From Occultella glacieicola (GTDB lineage Bacteria; Actinomycetota; Actinomycetes; Actinomycetales; Beutenbergiaceae), in NCBI RefSeq assembly GCF_004353825.1, contig NZ_SMNA01000002.1, forward strand, positions 372,001 to 436,000: a DNA stretch of 64,000 nt, given 5' to 3'. The notes beneath the pieces are model-generated. The model did no database searches and was not told the origin of the DNA. It worked only from the letters and a program-made list of their open reading frames with translations. Position 1 is the stretch's first letter; every line of letters begins with the position of its first letter. Made by a program: the position numbers and the translations under genes. Positions 54,429 to 62,879 of the stretch are shown piece by piece.

Positions 54429-55328
54429 TCAGAACGTCGGGATCAGGCCGGACAGGGTCGTGGTCAACCGGTCGAGGACGGATCCGCCGCCGGCCGGCAG
54501 GCCCTCGATGAAGTCGTGGGCGGCGCTCCCGTCGGTTCCGGAGCTGACCGCGACCACGGAGTCGTCGCACTGGACGACCCACCACTCACCGGAGACGAGA
54601 TAGACGGTGTGGTCACCGATCCGGGTCGGCTCCAACGGGGCGAGCATCGCCGGGTCGAGCACCCCGTGCTGCTCGAGGACCATGACCTCCCGGTCGGATC
54701 CGGGTGTGCTGAGGGTGACCTGCAGGATCTCGCCCGTCTCGGGCGCCGGCGGCAGCAGACCGACATCGGCGATCACCATGCCGGCGGGGAGCTCGTCCGG
54801 GGCGGCCCATCCCGACTCGATGATCCACTCGGTGCGGGACCTGTCGTCGGCGGTGTCCGCCGGGGCGGCCCCGGTCCCGGGGGTGGTGCTGGTGCTGCCC
54901 GCCTGGGCGCCGCCGGCGTCCATGAGCGGAGTCAGGTCGTCGACACGGCGGGGCTGCTCGCCCAGCACGAACAGCGTGAGTGCGAACACTCCGAGCGACG
55001 CGACCGCGCCGGTCAGGACCCGGGTCCGCAACGGATGGCTCGCGGTGACGGGTCGCCGGGCGGGCGCTCCCAGTGCTGCCGGGTCGATCCTCGGGCCGAC
55101 CGGTCCGGGGCGTTGTCCGGGGATCTGGAGCGCGAGCAGGCGCGCGGTCAGGTCCTCGCTCGGGCGGGCGTCCCCGGCGGACCGGGCCGCGGACCGCCAG
55201 GCGCGCTCCTCGGCGACCTCCGCACGGCACTGCGCGCAGGAGGCCACGTGCGACATCGCTCGTTCGGCCTTGGCCGGCGGCAGCTGGCCGTCGATGAGTG
55301 GGGAGATCAGCGGTCCGAGGTGGCTCAT
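54429..55328 (-). CDS. Anti-sigma factor (RseA-like, zinc-binding ZAS domain)
   Basis: 299 residues. The N-terminal anti-sigma zinc motif is HVASCAQC (HxxxCxxC), following [21 protein letters not shown] transmembrane segment lies at about residues 130-150 ([19 protein letters not shown]) and a long extracytoplasmic C-terminal domain follows. The ATG overlaps the sigE stop by four bases. It binds and inhibits SigE until released by stress; the HxxxCxxC is redox sensitive in some homologs. Confidence 0.88.
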   Translation of the reverse strand: MSHLGPLISPLIDGQLPPAKAERAMSHVASCAQCRAEVAEERAWRSAARSAGDARPSEDLTARLLALQIPGQRPGPVGPRIDPAALGAPARRPVTASHPLRTRVLTGAVASLGVFALTLFVLGEQPRRVDDLTPLMDAGGAQAGSTSTTPGTGAAPADTADDRSRTEWIIESGWAAPDELPAGMVIADVGLLPPAPETGEILQVTLSTPGSDREVMVLEQHGVLDPAMLAPLEPTRIGDHTVYLVSGEWWVVQCDDSVVAVSSGTDGSAAHDFIEGLPAGGGSVLDRLTTTLSGLIPTF

Positions 55329-55978
55329 TGCTCCGCCTCCTGGGCCGCGGCGATCGCCTGTGGCGACCGGTGCGCGAGTTCCTTGCGCAGCTGGGCGCGG
55401 CCGCGGTGGATCCGGGAGCGGACGGTGCCCATCGAGATCCCGAGGGTGGCGGCGATCTCCTCGTAGGACAGTCCCTCGATGTCGCAGAGCACCACGGCCG
55501 CGCGGTACTGCGGCTTGAGGGTGTCGAGTGCGACCTGGATGTCCAGATCGAGGTTCTCGTGCTCGTAGCCACGTTCCGGCGACCCACGTTCACCGGTCTC
55601 GGGGATCCACTCGGCCGCCTGACCGAGCGCGTCGAAACGGATCCGCTTCTTGCGCCGCTGACCGTCCAGGAACAGGTTCGTGGTGATGCGGTGCAGCCAG
55701 CCCTCGAAGGTGCCCGGCTTGTAGGAGTGCAGGGAGCGGAACACCCGGACGAAGACCTCCTGGGTGAGATCCTCTGCGTCGGCCCGGTTGCCGGTGAGCC
55801 GGTAGGCCAGCCGGTAGACCCGGTCGGAGTTCTCGCGGACCACGCGCTCCCACGTGGGCGGTTCCCAGAGCGGCTCGGTTGCCTCGGGAGTCGTCAGGTC
55901 CCCCGCGACCGGCGTGACCGAGCCACCGACCAGTTCCCCTACGTCGGCCTGGGCCACCACCACCGGCTGCTCCTCCAT
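55325..55978 (-). CDS. sigE: ECF RNA polymerase sigma factor SigE
   Basis: 217 residues. Region 2 is [20 protein letters not shown] followed by [13 protein letters not shown]; region 4 is [20 protein letters not shown] with the [11 protein letters not shown] tail. An N-terminal extension of about 40 residues is typical of mycobacterial-type SigE. It directs envelope-stress genes and probably its own. A GGAACC...CGTT element lies upstream as well as a TAGACT -10 box. Followed by its anti-sigma gene with a four-base overlap. Confidence 0.95.
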   Translation of the reverse strand: MEEQPVVVAQADVGELVGGSVTPVAGDLTTPEATEPLWEPPTWERVVRENSDRVYRLAYRLTGNRADAEDLTQEVFVRVFRSLHSYKPGTFEGWLHRITTNLFLDGQRRKKRIRFDALGQAAEWIPETGERGSPERGYEHENLDLDIQVALDTLKPQYRAAVVLCDIEGLSYEEIAATLGISMGTVRSRIHRGRAQLRKELAHRSPQAIAAAQEAEQ

Positions 55979-55987
55979 GATCCGTCG

Positions 55988-56047
55988 AGTCTAGGTCGGT
56001 TACCTGAGAACTCCCTGGGAGAACGAACGGGGACGCCGCGAGGTTCC
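55988..56047 (-). promoter_or_regulatory. sigE promoter region with possible ECF autoregulation and housekeeping -10
   Basis: On the minus strand GGAACC (56047-56042), a 16-bp spacer and CGTT (56025-56022) match the extracytoplasmic sigma-E pattern. Closer to the gene TAGACT (55993-55988) lies 9 nt before the ATG and could give a near-leaderless sigma-A start. The spacer lengths leave some doubt about the first. Confidence 0.5.
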
Positions 56048-56099
56048 GAACCGTTCCGCGGCGTTCGTGGCGCAGGTTCTCGTGGGCTCGTCGGGCTGC

Positions 56100-56843
56100 T
56101 CAGGACGGCTGGTGGCGGGTCAGCAGTGCGATCTCGGCGTCGACGTACTCGTCGTCGATACCGGCGGCGAGCAGGTCACGCTTGAGGGCGCGCTGCATGC
56201 CCAGAGCCTGCGCGTCGCGGCCGAGGAGCCGTAACGTCCACGCGACCATCCACCGGGCGATCTGCTCCTCGCGTCCCTGCCCGGCGTCGTGCCGGAGCCG
56301 CTGTGCCTGCCGGAACACCGCCAGGGCGGAGTCCGGATCGCCGGCGTCGACCAGCGCGCAGCCGAGGTTGTTCAGCACACTCGCCTCCCATCGCCGGGCC
56401 CCCGGGTCCACCGCCGCCCGCGCGGCCCGCAGCGCCGTGCGGTTCGCGGCCACCTGCTCCTGCGGGGTCGGCGCGATCAGTGCCAGCATGTGCAGGGCGT
56501 CGATCCGGAGCGCCTCAAGCCCCGCGGCGGCGGCGAGCTCGGCGGCCTCCCGCAGCGGCGGCTCCGGGTCGGAACGCCCGCCGCTGCGACGGAGCCGGCC
56601 GCGCTCGAGGGCCACCCGGACCGCGACCTCGGCCGGGGGCGCCCCAGGACGAGCCCCGGGGGTGAGGCTGTTCAGCAGGCGCTCCGCCTCGTCGTGCTCG
56701 CCGCACAGACCGAGCGCGCGGGCGAGGTGCGTGGTCAGGACGTCCCGTTCGATCCCGTCGGCGCCCGCGATCGCCACCCGGAACCGTTCGGCGCTGCCGG
56801 CCGGGTCGTCGAAGTTCCAGAGTGCGTCGACGTCGTCGGACAT
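56100..56843 (-). CDS. TPR-containing protein
   Basis: 247 residues from ATG 56843, preceded by the strong ribosome binding site GGAGGGAGAGGA. Helical repeats with TPR pattern (LARALGLCGEHDEAERLLNSL; VLNNLGCALVDAGDPDSALAVF; IARWMVAWTLRLLGRDAQAL). Binding partner unknown. It lies upstream of sigE on the same strand but 121 bp away and divergent from the O-methyltransferase. Confidence 0.85.
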   Translation of the reverse strand: MSDDVDALWNFDDPAGSAERFRVAIAGADGIERDVLTTHLARALGLCGEHDEAERLLNSLTPGARPGAPPAEVAVRVALERGRLRRSGGRSDPEPPLREAAELAAAAGLEALRIDALHMLALIAPTPQEQVAANRTALRAARAAVDPGARRWEASVLNNLGCALVDAGDPDSALAVFRQAQRLRHDAGQGREEQIARWMVAWTLRLLGRDAQALGMQRALKRDLLAAGIDDEYVDAEIALLTRHQPS

Positions 56844-56994
56844 TCCTCTCCCTCCGGGCCGGCAGGGCCGACACTGCCCGGTACCGCCCGACCCGCAACC
56901 ACCCGGCGCAGGCCGGCGCGGGATGGCGACCCACCCGCCCGCCTGCGGTAACGATACGATCCACTCCACACACGCTCGCACCGGGAGGCCCACC

Positions 56995-57627
56995 ATCGCT
57001 GCCGACAAGGCCCAGAGCTGGGCCTACACCGAAGACTTCATCACCGAATCCGAGGCTGCCGCGGCCGCCCGGGCGCGCGCGGAGGAGTTCGGTATCCCCG
57101 CCGTCTCCACGGGCACCGGCGCCGCCCTGCGGCTCCTCGCTGCCGCCTCCCATGCCCGCGCGGTCGCCGAGATCGGCACCGGGACGGGGGTTTCGGGCCT
57201 GTGGCTCCTGGACGGGATGCACCCCGAGGGCGTCCTGACCACCATCGACGTCGAGGTGGAGCACCAGCGCGCCGCCAAGGAGGCGTTCGCCGCCGCCGGG
57301 GTCCGTGCCACCCGCACCCGACCGATCTCGGGGCGCGCCCTCGACGTGCTGCCCCGCCTGGCGGACGCCGCCTACGACCTGGTGTTCATCGACGCCGAGC
57401 CGTCCGAGGCGGGCGACTACGCCGACCAGGCGGTGCGGATGCTGCGCAGCGGCGGCTCGCTGGCGGTGACCGACGCGCTCTGGCACGACCGCGTCGCCGA
57501 CCCGGCGCGCCGGGACGAGGCGACCGTGGCGATGCGCGAACTCGGCCGGCGTCTGCGCGAGGACGAACGGCTGATCCCGGCCATGCTGCCCAGCGGGGAC
57601 GGCCTGCTGGTGGCCGTCAAACGCTGA
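56995..57627 (+). CDS. SAM-dependent O-methyltransferase family protein, possible AUC start
   Basis: 210 residues if started at ATC 56995. The SAM-binding motif I is VAEIGTGTGVSGLWLL, then VLTTIDVEVEHQRAA and DLVFIDAEPSEAGDY, ending with AMLPSGDGLLVAVKR. This is the class near Rv1220c beside sigE. The best ribosome binding site, GGGAGG, lies 6 nt before ATC, and homologs begin near ADKAQSWAYTEDF. The nearest in-frame ATG (56923) is 72 nt upstream across an apparent promoter (GATACGAT). Substrate unknown. Confidence 0.85.
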   Translation: MAADKAQSWAYTEDFITESEAAAAARARAEEFGIPAVSTGTGAALRLLAAASHARAVAEIGTGTGVSGLWLLDGMHPEGVLTTIDVEVEHQRAAKEAFAAAGVRATRTRPISGRALDVLPRLADAAYDLVFIDAEPSEAGDYADQAVRMLRSGGSLAVTDALWHDRVADPARRDEATVAMRELGRRLREDERLIPAMLPSGDGLLVAVKR

Positions 57628-57648
57628 GGCGAGTTCCGCCGTCGCCCC

Positions 57649-59184
57649 TCATGACAGCGACTGCAACCAGCGCAGCAGCACCCGGGCGCCGAACCCGGTG
57701 GCCCCCTCAGTGACCTCGTGCTCGGCCTTGGCCGAGCGGGCCGGGCCGGCGATGTCGAGGTGCGCCCACGGCGTCGCCCCGGCGAAATGCTGCAGGAACA
57801 GCGCGGCCGTGATCGACCCCCCGGACACGTGCGGGTCCGTGGTGATGTGGGACAGGTCCGCCACGGCCGAGTCGAGGGCGTGCCGGTACTCCTCGACGAG
57901 CGGCATCGGCCAGAGGGGCTCGCCGGCCAGCTCCCCCGCGGCCACCAGCGCGTCGCGCAGGTCGTCTGCGGTGGCGTACAACGCGCCGTGGCGCTTGCCC
58001 AGGCCGAGGCTCGCGGCGCCGGTCAGGGTGGCCACGTCGACCAGGATGCCGGGCTCGAACTCGGTCCGGGCCCAGGCCATCGCGTCGGCGAGCACCAGCC
58101 GCCCCTCGGCGTCGGTGTTCCCGATCTCGACCGTGGTGCCGTCCACCATGGTCAGCACGTCGCCGGGTCGGTAGGAGGACCCGGAGAACGCGTTCTCGGC
58201 CAACGGCAGCACGCCGATGACGCGGACCGGCAGTTCGGCCCGGGCGGCGCCGAGCACCGCCCCGAGCACCGCCGCCGCGCCGGCCATGTCCGTCTTCATG
58301 CCGATCATGGCGTCCCGGGGCTTGATCGAGATACCGCCGGAGTCGTAGGTGATGCCCTTGCCGACGAGGACGACGGGGGTGCCGCTCGCCCCGGCCGGGT
58401 TGTGGTCCACGACGACCAGGCGAGGTGGCGTGACCGAGCCGTGCCCGACCGCGAGGATCCCGTTCAGTCCCCGATCGGCCAGCCAGGTCTCGGTGTGCAC
58501 GGTGACCTTAACCGTGCGCCGGCCGCGGGCGAGGCTGCGGACCTGGTCCGCGAGCCACTGCGGGTTCTTCAGGTTCGAGGGGGTGGCCGCGAGGGTTCGG
58601 GTGAGCAGGGTGGCGCCCGCGGCGATCTCGGCGTGAGCCACGGTGCCGCGGTCCGCGTCACCGACCAGCGCGATCCGGCCCACCGGTGCACTCGGCCCGG
58701 TGCCGGTCCCGGTGAACGGCGGCCGGTAGGAGCCGAGCAGCGCGCCCTCGACGAAGGGCTGGACCTCATCCTCGACACCGTCGGCGGCGAGCGTGGTGAC
58801 GACGGTCCCGACGCCGGCCGCGCACTTCGCGACGGCGGCACCGGCGCGTCGCATGGCGACGGTCGAGCCGTCCCCCACCCCGACGAGGACGATCCGGCCC
58901 GGCAGCCCGTCCCACGGCGCGGCCCCGCCCGTGAGGGCGGGCAACGGAACGCCGATGGCCTCACCGACCGCGCCGGTGGAGCCGGACCGGGCGGCGAGGT
59001 CGTCGAGGTCGATCCCGTAGGCGGTCGCGGCCTCGGCGGCACCGGCCCCGGGTTGCACCCGGCCGCCGTCGGAGCCGGCCGGGGCGATCGGCAGCGCGAG
59101 CACGGCCTCCCGACCGAACCCGGCGAGCAGGTCCCGGCTCAGCGGCCCCGGTCGTACCTCAAACTCGGGACTCGCCTGCACCAT
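57649..59184 (-). CDS. pepA: Leucyl aminopeptidase (M17)
   Basis: 511 residues. Catalytic M17 motifs: VLVGKGITYDSGGISIKP (Lys and metal ligands), MKTDMAGAAAVLG and NTDAEGRLVLADAM (signature). The C-terminal DLSHITTDPHVSGGSITAALF is the usual substrate-site stretch. The N-terminal Rossmann-like domain is less conserved. Cytosolic peptidase with two metal ions. The GTG/ATG start is at 59184. Followed by the O-methyltransferase gene in convergent orientation. Confidence 0.95.
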   Translation of the reverse strand: MVQASPEFEVRPGPLSRDLLAGFGREAVLALPIAPAGSDGGRVQPGAGAAEAATAYGIDLDDLAARSGSTGAVGEAIGVPLPALTGGAAPWDGLPGRIVLVGVGDGSTVAMRRAGAAVAKCAAGVGTVVTTLAADGVEDEVQPFVEGALLGSYRPPFTGTGTGPSAPVGRIALVGDADRGTVAHAEIAAGATLLTRTLAATPSNLKNPQWLADQVRSLARGRRTVKVTVHTETWLADRGLNGILAVGHGSVTPPRLVVVDHNPAGASGTPVVLVGKGITYDSGGISIKPRDAMIGMKTDMAGAAAVLGAVLGAARAELPVRVIGVLPLAENAFSGSSYRPGDVLTMVDGTTVEIGNTDAEGRLVLADAMAWARTEFEPGILVDVATLTGAASLGLGKRHGALYATADDLRDALVAAGELAGEPLWPMPLVEEYRHALDSAVADLSHITTDPHVSGGSITAALFLQHFAGATPWAHLDIAGPARSAKAEHEVTEGATGFGARVLLRWLQSLS

Positions 59185-59191
59185 CGGGGCG

Positions 59192-59359
59192 TCAGCCGGC
59201 GACGGCGCTCAGTGCGTCACTGAGTTCGCTCGCCTCGGTGGCGTTCAACTCGACGACGAGTCGACCTCCGCCCTCAAGCGGAACGCGCATGATGATGCCC
59301 CGACCCTCCTTGGTGACCTCGAGCGGTCCGTCACCGGTCCTGGGCTTCATGGCGGCCAT
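59192..59359 (-). CDS. DUF3117 family small protein
   Basis: 55 residues (MAAMKPRTGDGPLEVTKEGR ... ELNATEASELSDALSAVAG), the full length of the family and near-invariant in actinomycetes. ATG 59359 has GGGAG at 7-nt spacing. The role is unknown. The upstream small gene overlaps its start by 29 nt. Confidence 0.9.
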   Translation of the reverse strand: MAAMKPRTGDGPLEVTKEGRGIIMRVPLEGGGRLVVELNATEASELSDALSAVAG

Positions 59360-59582
59360 GGGCAAACTCCCTGCTGTCATCGGGTGGTGCGCCCTCGCGG
59401 TTGGAGGCAACGTTGTCTGCCGACGTCCCCGGAGTGGTGCTCTGCTCGGCCCATTCTATGCCAGTTCGCCTCCCGGCTTCCGCCGCGCCCCCGATCCGGC
59501 CGGTCGAGACGAGCCAGGCGACGACCAGCACGACCACGATCATCAGCGCGAACACGCCGGTGACCCACGTCACCCAGCTCAT
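59331..59582 (-). CDS. Small single-pass membrane protein, hypothetical
   Basis: 83 residues. N-terminal helix WVTGVFALMIVVVLVVAWLV, then a polar tail (STTPGTSADNVASNREGAPP). Its last 29 nt overlap the DUF3117 start in another frame. The composition and a membrane helix argue for coding, but an overlap this long is unusual. A comparable membrane gene lies between the LOG-like and DUF3117 genes in mycobacteria, from memory. Confidence 0.55.
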   Translation of the reverse strand: MSWVTWVTGVFALMIVVVLVVAWLVSTGRIGGAAEAGRRTGIEWAEQSTTPGTSADNVASNREGAPPDDSREFAHGRHEAQDR

Positions 59583-59632
59583 GCCTCAGCCCCGGCCGGT
59601 TCGGGAACGTGTCGGCGGGCCGCCCGAGACCG

Positions 59633-60439
59633 TCATTCCGGGCCCATGGCGCCGGCCCGGGAGGCGGCCGCCTGGGCTGCTGCGAGTTCCTCGCGGCGTC
59701 GGCTCCGGTTCGCGTTCAGCACGATCTCGACGGCCTCACGCGGGTCGTCGGTCAGGTGCAACAGGTCCGGGTCGTGCGCCGAGATCGTGCCGCGCTCGAC
59801 CAGCGTGTTCTGCATCCAGTCGATCAGACCGGCCCAGAACGTCGTCCCGATGAGCACGATCGGGAACCGCTTGACCTTGGTGGTCTGGACCAGGGTGAGC
59901 GCCTCGAAGAGCTCGTCGAGAGTGCCGAACCCGCCGGGGAGCACGATGAAACCCTCGGCGTACTTCACGAACATCGTCTTGCGGGCGAAGAAGTACCGGA
60001 AGTTCACCCCGAGGTCCACGTACTCGTTCATGCCCTGCTCGAACGGCAGCTCGATGCCGAGACCCACGGAGGTCCCCCCGGCCTCGTGGGCGCCCTTGTT
60101 CGCCCCCTCCATCACGCCGGGGCCACCGCCGGTGATGACCGCGTACCCGGCCTCGACGATGTGCCGGGCCACCTCGATCGCCAGGGCGTACTCCGGGTCC
60201 GCCGGCTTGAACCGCGCCGAACCGAACACACTGATCGCGGGGCCGAGCTCGGCCAGGGCGCCGAAGCCCTCCACGAACTCGGCCTGGATGCGCATCACCC
60301 GCCACGGGTCCATGTGCAGCCAGTCCGCACCCTCGGCCGGCTCGAGGAGCCGTTCGTCGGTGGTCTTCTCCGGGATCAGCTTGCCGCGCAGTTGCACCGG
60401 ACCCTTCCGGTAGTTCGCTCGGTTGTTCGTGATGCTCAT
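59633..60439 (-). CDS. LOG family protein (TIGR00730, cytokinin riboside monophosphate phosphoribohydrolase-like)
   Basis: 268 residues from ATG 60439. The LOG signature is PGGFGTLDELFE, with the upstream GGGPGVMEGANKGAHEAGG. A longer N-terminal part (YRKGPVQLRGKLIPEKTTDE) is typical of actinobacterial homologs (Rv1205 type). Acts on nucleoside monophosphates releasing base and ribose-5-phosphate in plants and bacteria. The start overlaps the dapE stop (ATGA). Confidence 0.92.
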   Translation of the reverse strand: MSITNNRANYRKGPVQLRGKLIPEKTTDERLLEPAEGADWLHMDPWRVMRIQAEFVEGFGALAELGPAISVFGSARFKPADPEYALAIEVARHIVEAGYAVITGGGPGVMEGANKGAHEAGGTSVGLGIELPFEQGMNEYVDLGVNFRYFFARKTMFVKYAEGFIVLPGGFGTLDELFEALTLVQTTKVKRFPIVLIGTTFWAGLIDWMQNTLVERGTISAHDPDLLHLTDDPREAVEIVLNANRSRRREELAAAQAAASRAGAMGPE

Positions 60440-61593
60440 CGGCCTTCCGTTCCGTCCGTGGCGGCCTGCGGAGCCGAGGCCGTCGGTGTACTCAACCACG
60501 CCGCGAGAGCCCGCGTGCACGTCCTGATCTGTTCGGTCGCCACCTGTTCGTCGTCGGCATGCGCCAGCATCGGGTCGCCCGGGCCGAAGTTCACGGCGGG
60601 TATCCCGAGTTCGGTGAACCGGGCCACATCGGTCCAGCCGTACTTCGGGCCCGCCTCGCCGCCGGTCACCGCGGTGATCGCCTCCACGAACTGGCGGGCA
60701 ACCGGGTGGTCCAGGCCGGGCCGGGCGCCGGCGGAACCGTCCGTGAGGGTCACCTCGAAGCCGTCGAAGACCTCCCGCACGTGCTCGAACGCCTGCTCGA
60801 GGGTGGCCGACGGGGCGAACCGGTAGTTCACCGACACCGTGCACTCGTCCGGGATCATGTTGCCCGCGATGCCGCCGGAGATGCCGACGGCGTTCAGCCC
60901 CTCCCGGTAGGCCAGCCCGTCGACGTCGACCTCGGCCGGGACGTACCGGGCGAGTCGGTCCAGGATCGGGGCGGCGTCGTGGATGGCGTTGTGCCCACGC
61001 CATGCGCGCGCCGAGTGGGCGGTGGTGCCGTGCGTGCGGACATCGACTCGCAGGGTTCCGTTGCAGCCGCCCTCGATGCCCCCGGCGGTGGGCTCGCCGA
61101 GCACGGCGAAGTCGCCGGCGAGCCAGTCCGGGTGGGCGGCGACCACGCGGCCGAGGCCGTTCTCGTCGGCGCTGACCTCCTCGTGGTCGTAGAAGACCCA
61201 GGTGACGTCCTTGCCCGGTTCGGGCAGCGTCATCGCCAGGTGCAGCGCCACCGCGACGCCAGCCTTCATGTCGACGGTGCCGCGCCCCCAGAGGACCGGC
61301 TCGCCGTCGGGGCCGGTGCGCTCCTGGGTGGGCAGATTGCCCTGGATCGGGACGGTGTCGATATGCCCGGCGATGACGACCCGCTGGGCCCGCCCGAGCC
61401 GGGTCCGCGCCACGACCGTGTCGCCGTCCCGGAGCACCTCGAGGTGCGGTGCGCTCAGCAGGAGTGCCTCGATGAGGTCGGCAAGCGCCGTCTCGTCGCC
61501 GCTGACACTGGGGACGTCGCAGATCGCGCGGGTGAGTGCGACCACATCGGTGGTCGCCGGATCGGGCAGTCGGTCAGGCGCGGGTCCGAACAT
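60436..61593 (-). CDS. dapE: Succinyl-diaminopimelate desuccinylase
   Basis: 385 residues. M20 metal-site motifs: VVIAGHIDTVPIQGN (His and Asp), LWGRGTVDMKAGVA (bridging Asp), FYDHEEVS (catalytic Glu pair), LGEPTAGGIEGGC, and MLAHADDE (last His). The enzyme makes LL-diaminopimelate for lysine and peptidoglycan. Neighbours in actinomycetes agree. ATG 61593 has a leaderless -10 at 7 nt; a longer frame from 61692 lacks a proper start region. Confidence 0.95.
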   Translation of the reverse strand: MFGPAPDRLPDPATTDVVALTRAICDVPSVSGDETALADLIEALLLSAPHLEVLRDGDTVVARTRLGRAQRVVIAGHIDTVPIQGNLPTQERTGPDGEPVLWGRGTVDMKAGVAVALHLAMTLPEPGKDVTWVFYDHEEVSADENGLGRVVAAHPDWLAGDFAVLGEPTAGGIEGGCNGTLRVDVRTHGTTAHSARAWRGHNAIHDAAPILDRLARYVPAEVDVDGLAYREGLNAVGISGGIAGNMIPDECTVSVNYRFAPSATLEQAFEHVREVFDGFEVTLTDGSAGARPGLDHPVARQFVEAITAVTGGEAGPKYGWTDVARFTELGIPAVNFGPGDPMLAHADDEQVATEQIRTCTRALAAWLSTPTASAPQAATDGTEGR

Positions 61594-61600
61594 GATGGCG

Positions 61601-61606
61601 AGCCTA
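61601..61606 (-). promoter_or_regulatory. -10 box TAGGCT, leaderless promoter of dapE-LOG
   Basis: On the minus strand TAGGCT is 7 nt before ATG 61593. Confidence 0.55.
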
Positions 61607-61813
61607 ACGGGCGGCACGGGGGCTAACCCCACCCCGGGTTCAGGTGCGGGCCCGATCGTCGGGGGCCGTACGACCGCACAGGCTTGAGGCACACCCGAGC
61701 GGCCTGTGCCGGTGCTCGGCCCCGACCCGAACGGACCCCCATGACCGGACCTCGCCCGCCAGGTCCGGGAGGCCGGCCTCCTGCGCCGTCGACCCCGGTA
61801 CTACGCCGCGAAG

Positions 61814-62761
61814 ATGACCGGACTGCTGGTCGCGTATGTGATCGCCGGATGGGCGCTGGTGACCATCGGCACGTCCTGGTGGCAGCTGGCCCTGGCCGCA
61901 GGGCTTGGGGTGCTGCTGACCCAGACCGCCTACCTCGCCCACGATGCCGCGCACCGGCAGATCTTCACCTCGGGACGAGCCAACGACTGGGCGGCGCTGG
62001 TGATCTCCGACCTGTTCGTCGGGCTGAGTCACGGCTGGTGGCAGCGCAAGCACACCCGTCACCACGGGAAGCCCAACCAGATCGGCGCCGACCCGGACAT
62101 CGGCACCGGGGCGCTGGTGTTCATCCCCGCGGACGTGCCCACCCGCACGGGCTTCGCGGCGTGGTTCGTGCGCCGGCAGGGGTGGCTGTTCTTCCCGTTG
62201 ATCACCCTGGAGGGTCTGGCCCTGCACGTCACCGCGATCCGCACCGTGTTCGGGCGCGCGCCCGTGAAGCACCGGTCCGTGGAGATCGTGTTCCTGCTGG
62301 TGCGGATCGTCGGGTACCTGGCCGTGGTGTTCTGGGTGATGGGCGTCGGACTGGGGCTGGCGTTCGTGGCCGTCCAGCTCGCCGTGTTCGGCTTCTACAT
62401 GGGCGCCACGTTCGCACCGAACCACAAGGGCATGCCACTGGTCCCGCCGGACGCCCGGATCGACTTCCTGCGCCGCCAGGTGCTGATGTCCCGCAACATC
62501 TCGGGCTCGCGGGTGGTGGACGTGCTGATGGGTGGGCTGAACCACCAGATCGAGCACCACTTGTTCCCGAGCATGCCCCGTCCGAGTCTGCGCCGGGCGA
62601 AGCCGCTGGTCCGCGCCCACTGCGCGGCCCACGGGATCGCCTACACCGAGACCACGCTCCTCGGGTCGTACCGGATCGTGGTGCGTTACCTCAACGACGT
62701 CGGGCTGGGCCGGATGGACCCGTTCGAGTGCCCGGTGACGGCACAGTTCCGGACCAGATGA
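61814..62761 (+). CDS. Membrane fatty-acid desaturase, 5' end probably disrupted
   Basis: 315 residues from the first available ATG. Three histidine boxes are intact: AHDAAHRQ (HxxxH), KHTRHHGK (HxxHH), NHQIEHHLFP (HxxHH), separated by the expected membrane helices, so the di-iron core is complete. The frame upstream of the ATG still encodes a conserved desaturase N-terminus (DLARQVREAGLLRRR then YYAAK) but is closed by TGA at 61742-61744 and has no ATG, GTG or TTG. The gene may therefore be a 5' truncated or frameshifted copy, or carry an assembly error. Substrate: acyl chains, exact position unknown. Confidence 0.85.
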   Translation: MTGLLVAYVIAGWALVTIGTSWWQLALAAGLGVLLTQTAYLAHDAAHRQIFTSGRANDWAALVISDLFVGLSHGWWQRKHTRHHGKPNQIGADPDIGTGALVFIPADVPTRTGFAAWFVRRQGWLFFPLITLEGLALHVTAIRTVFGRAPVKHRSVEIVFLLVRIVGYLAVVFWVMGVGLGLAFVAVQLAVFGFYMGATFAPNHKGMPLVPPDARIDFLRRQVLMSRNISGSRVVDVLMGGLNHQIEHHLFPSMPRPSLRRAKPLVRAHCAAHGIAYTETTLLGSYRIVVRYLNDVGLGRMDPFECPVTAQFRTR

Positions 62762-62879
62762 CGTTCGGCGGTCCCCGGCACGCCGCGCGGGCGCCGACCT
62801 TCTGCCCTAGCCTGCGTTGCGAGGGCCGGGCGAGACCGGCGCGACCACGCACCGCGCCTGGCCCGTAGGGGAGGGCCCC

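Noticed and set aside
59633-61003. A 456-codon frame suggesting an N-terminal extension of the LOG protein
   Set aside because: The extra part lies in dapE in another frame. ATG 60439 overlaps the dapE stop in the usual way.
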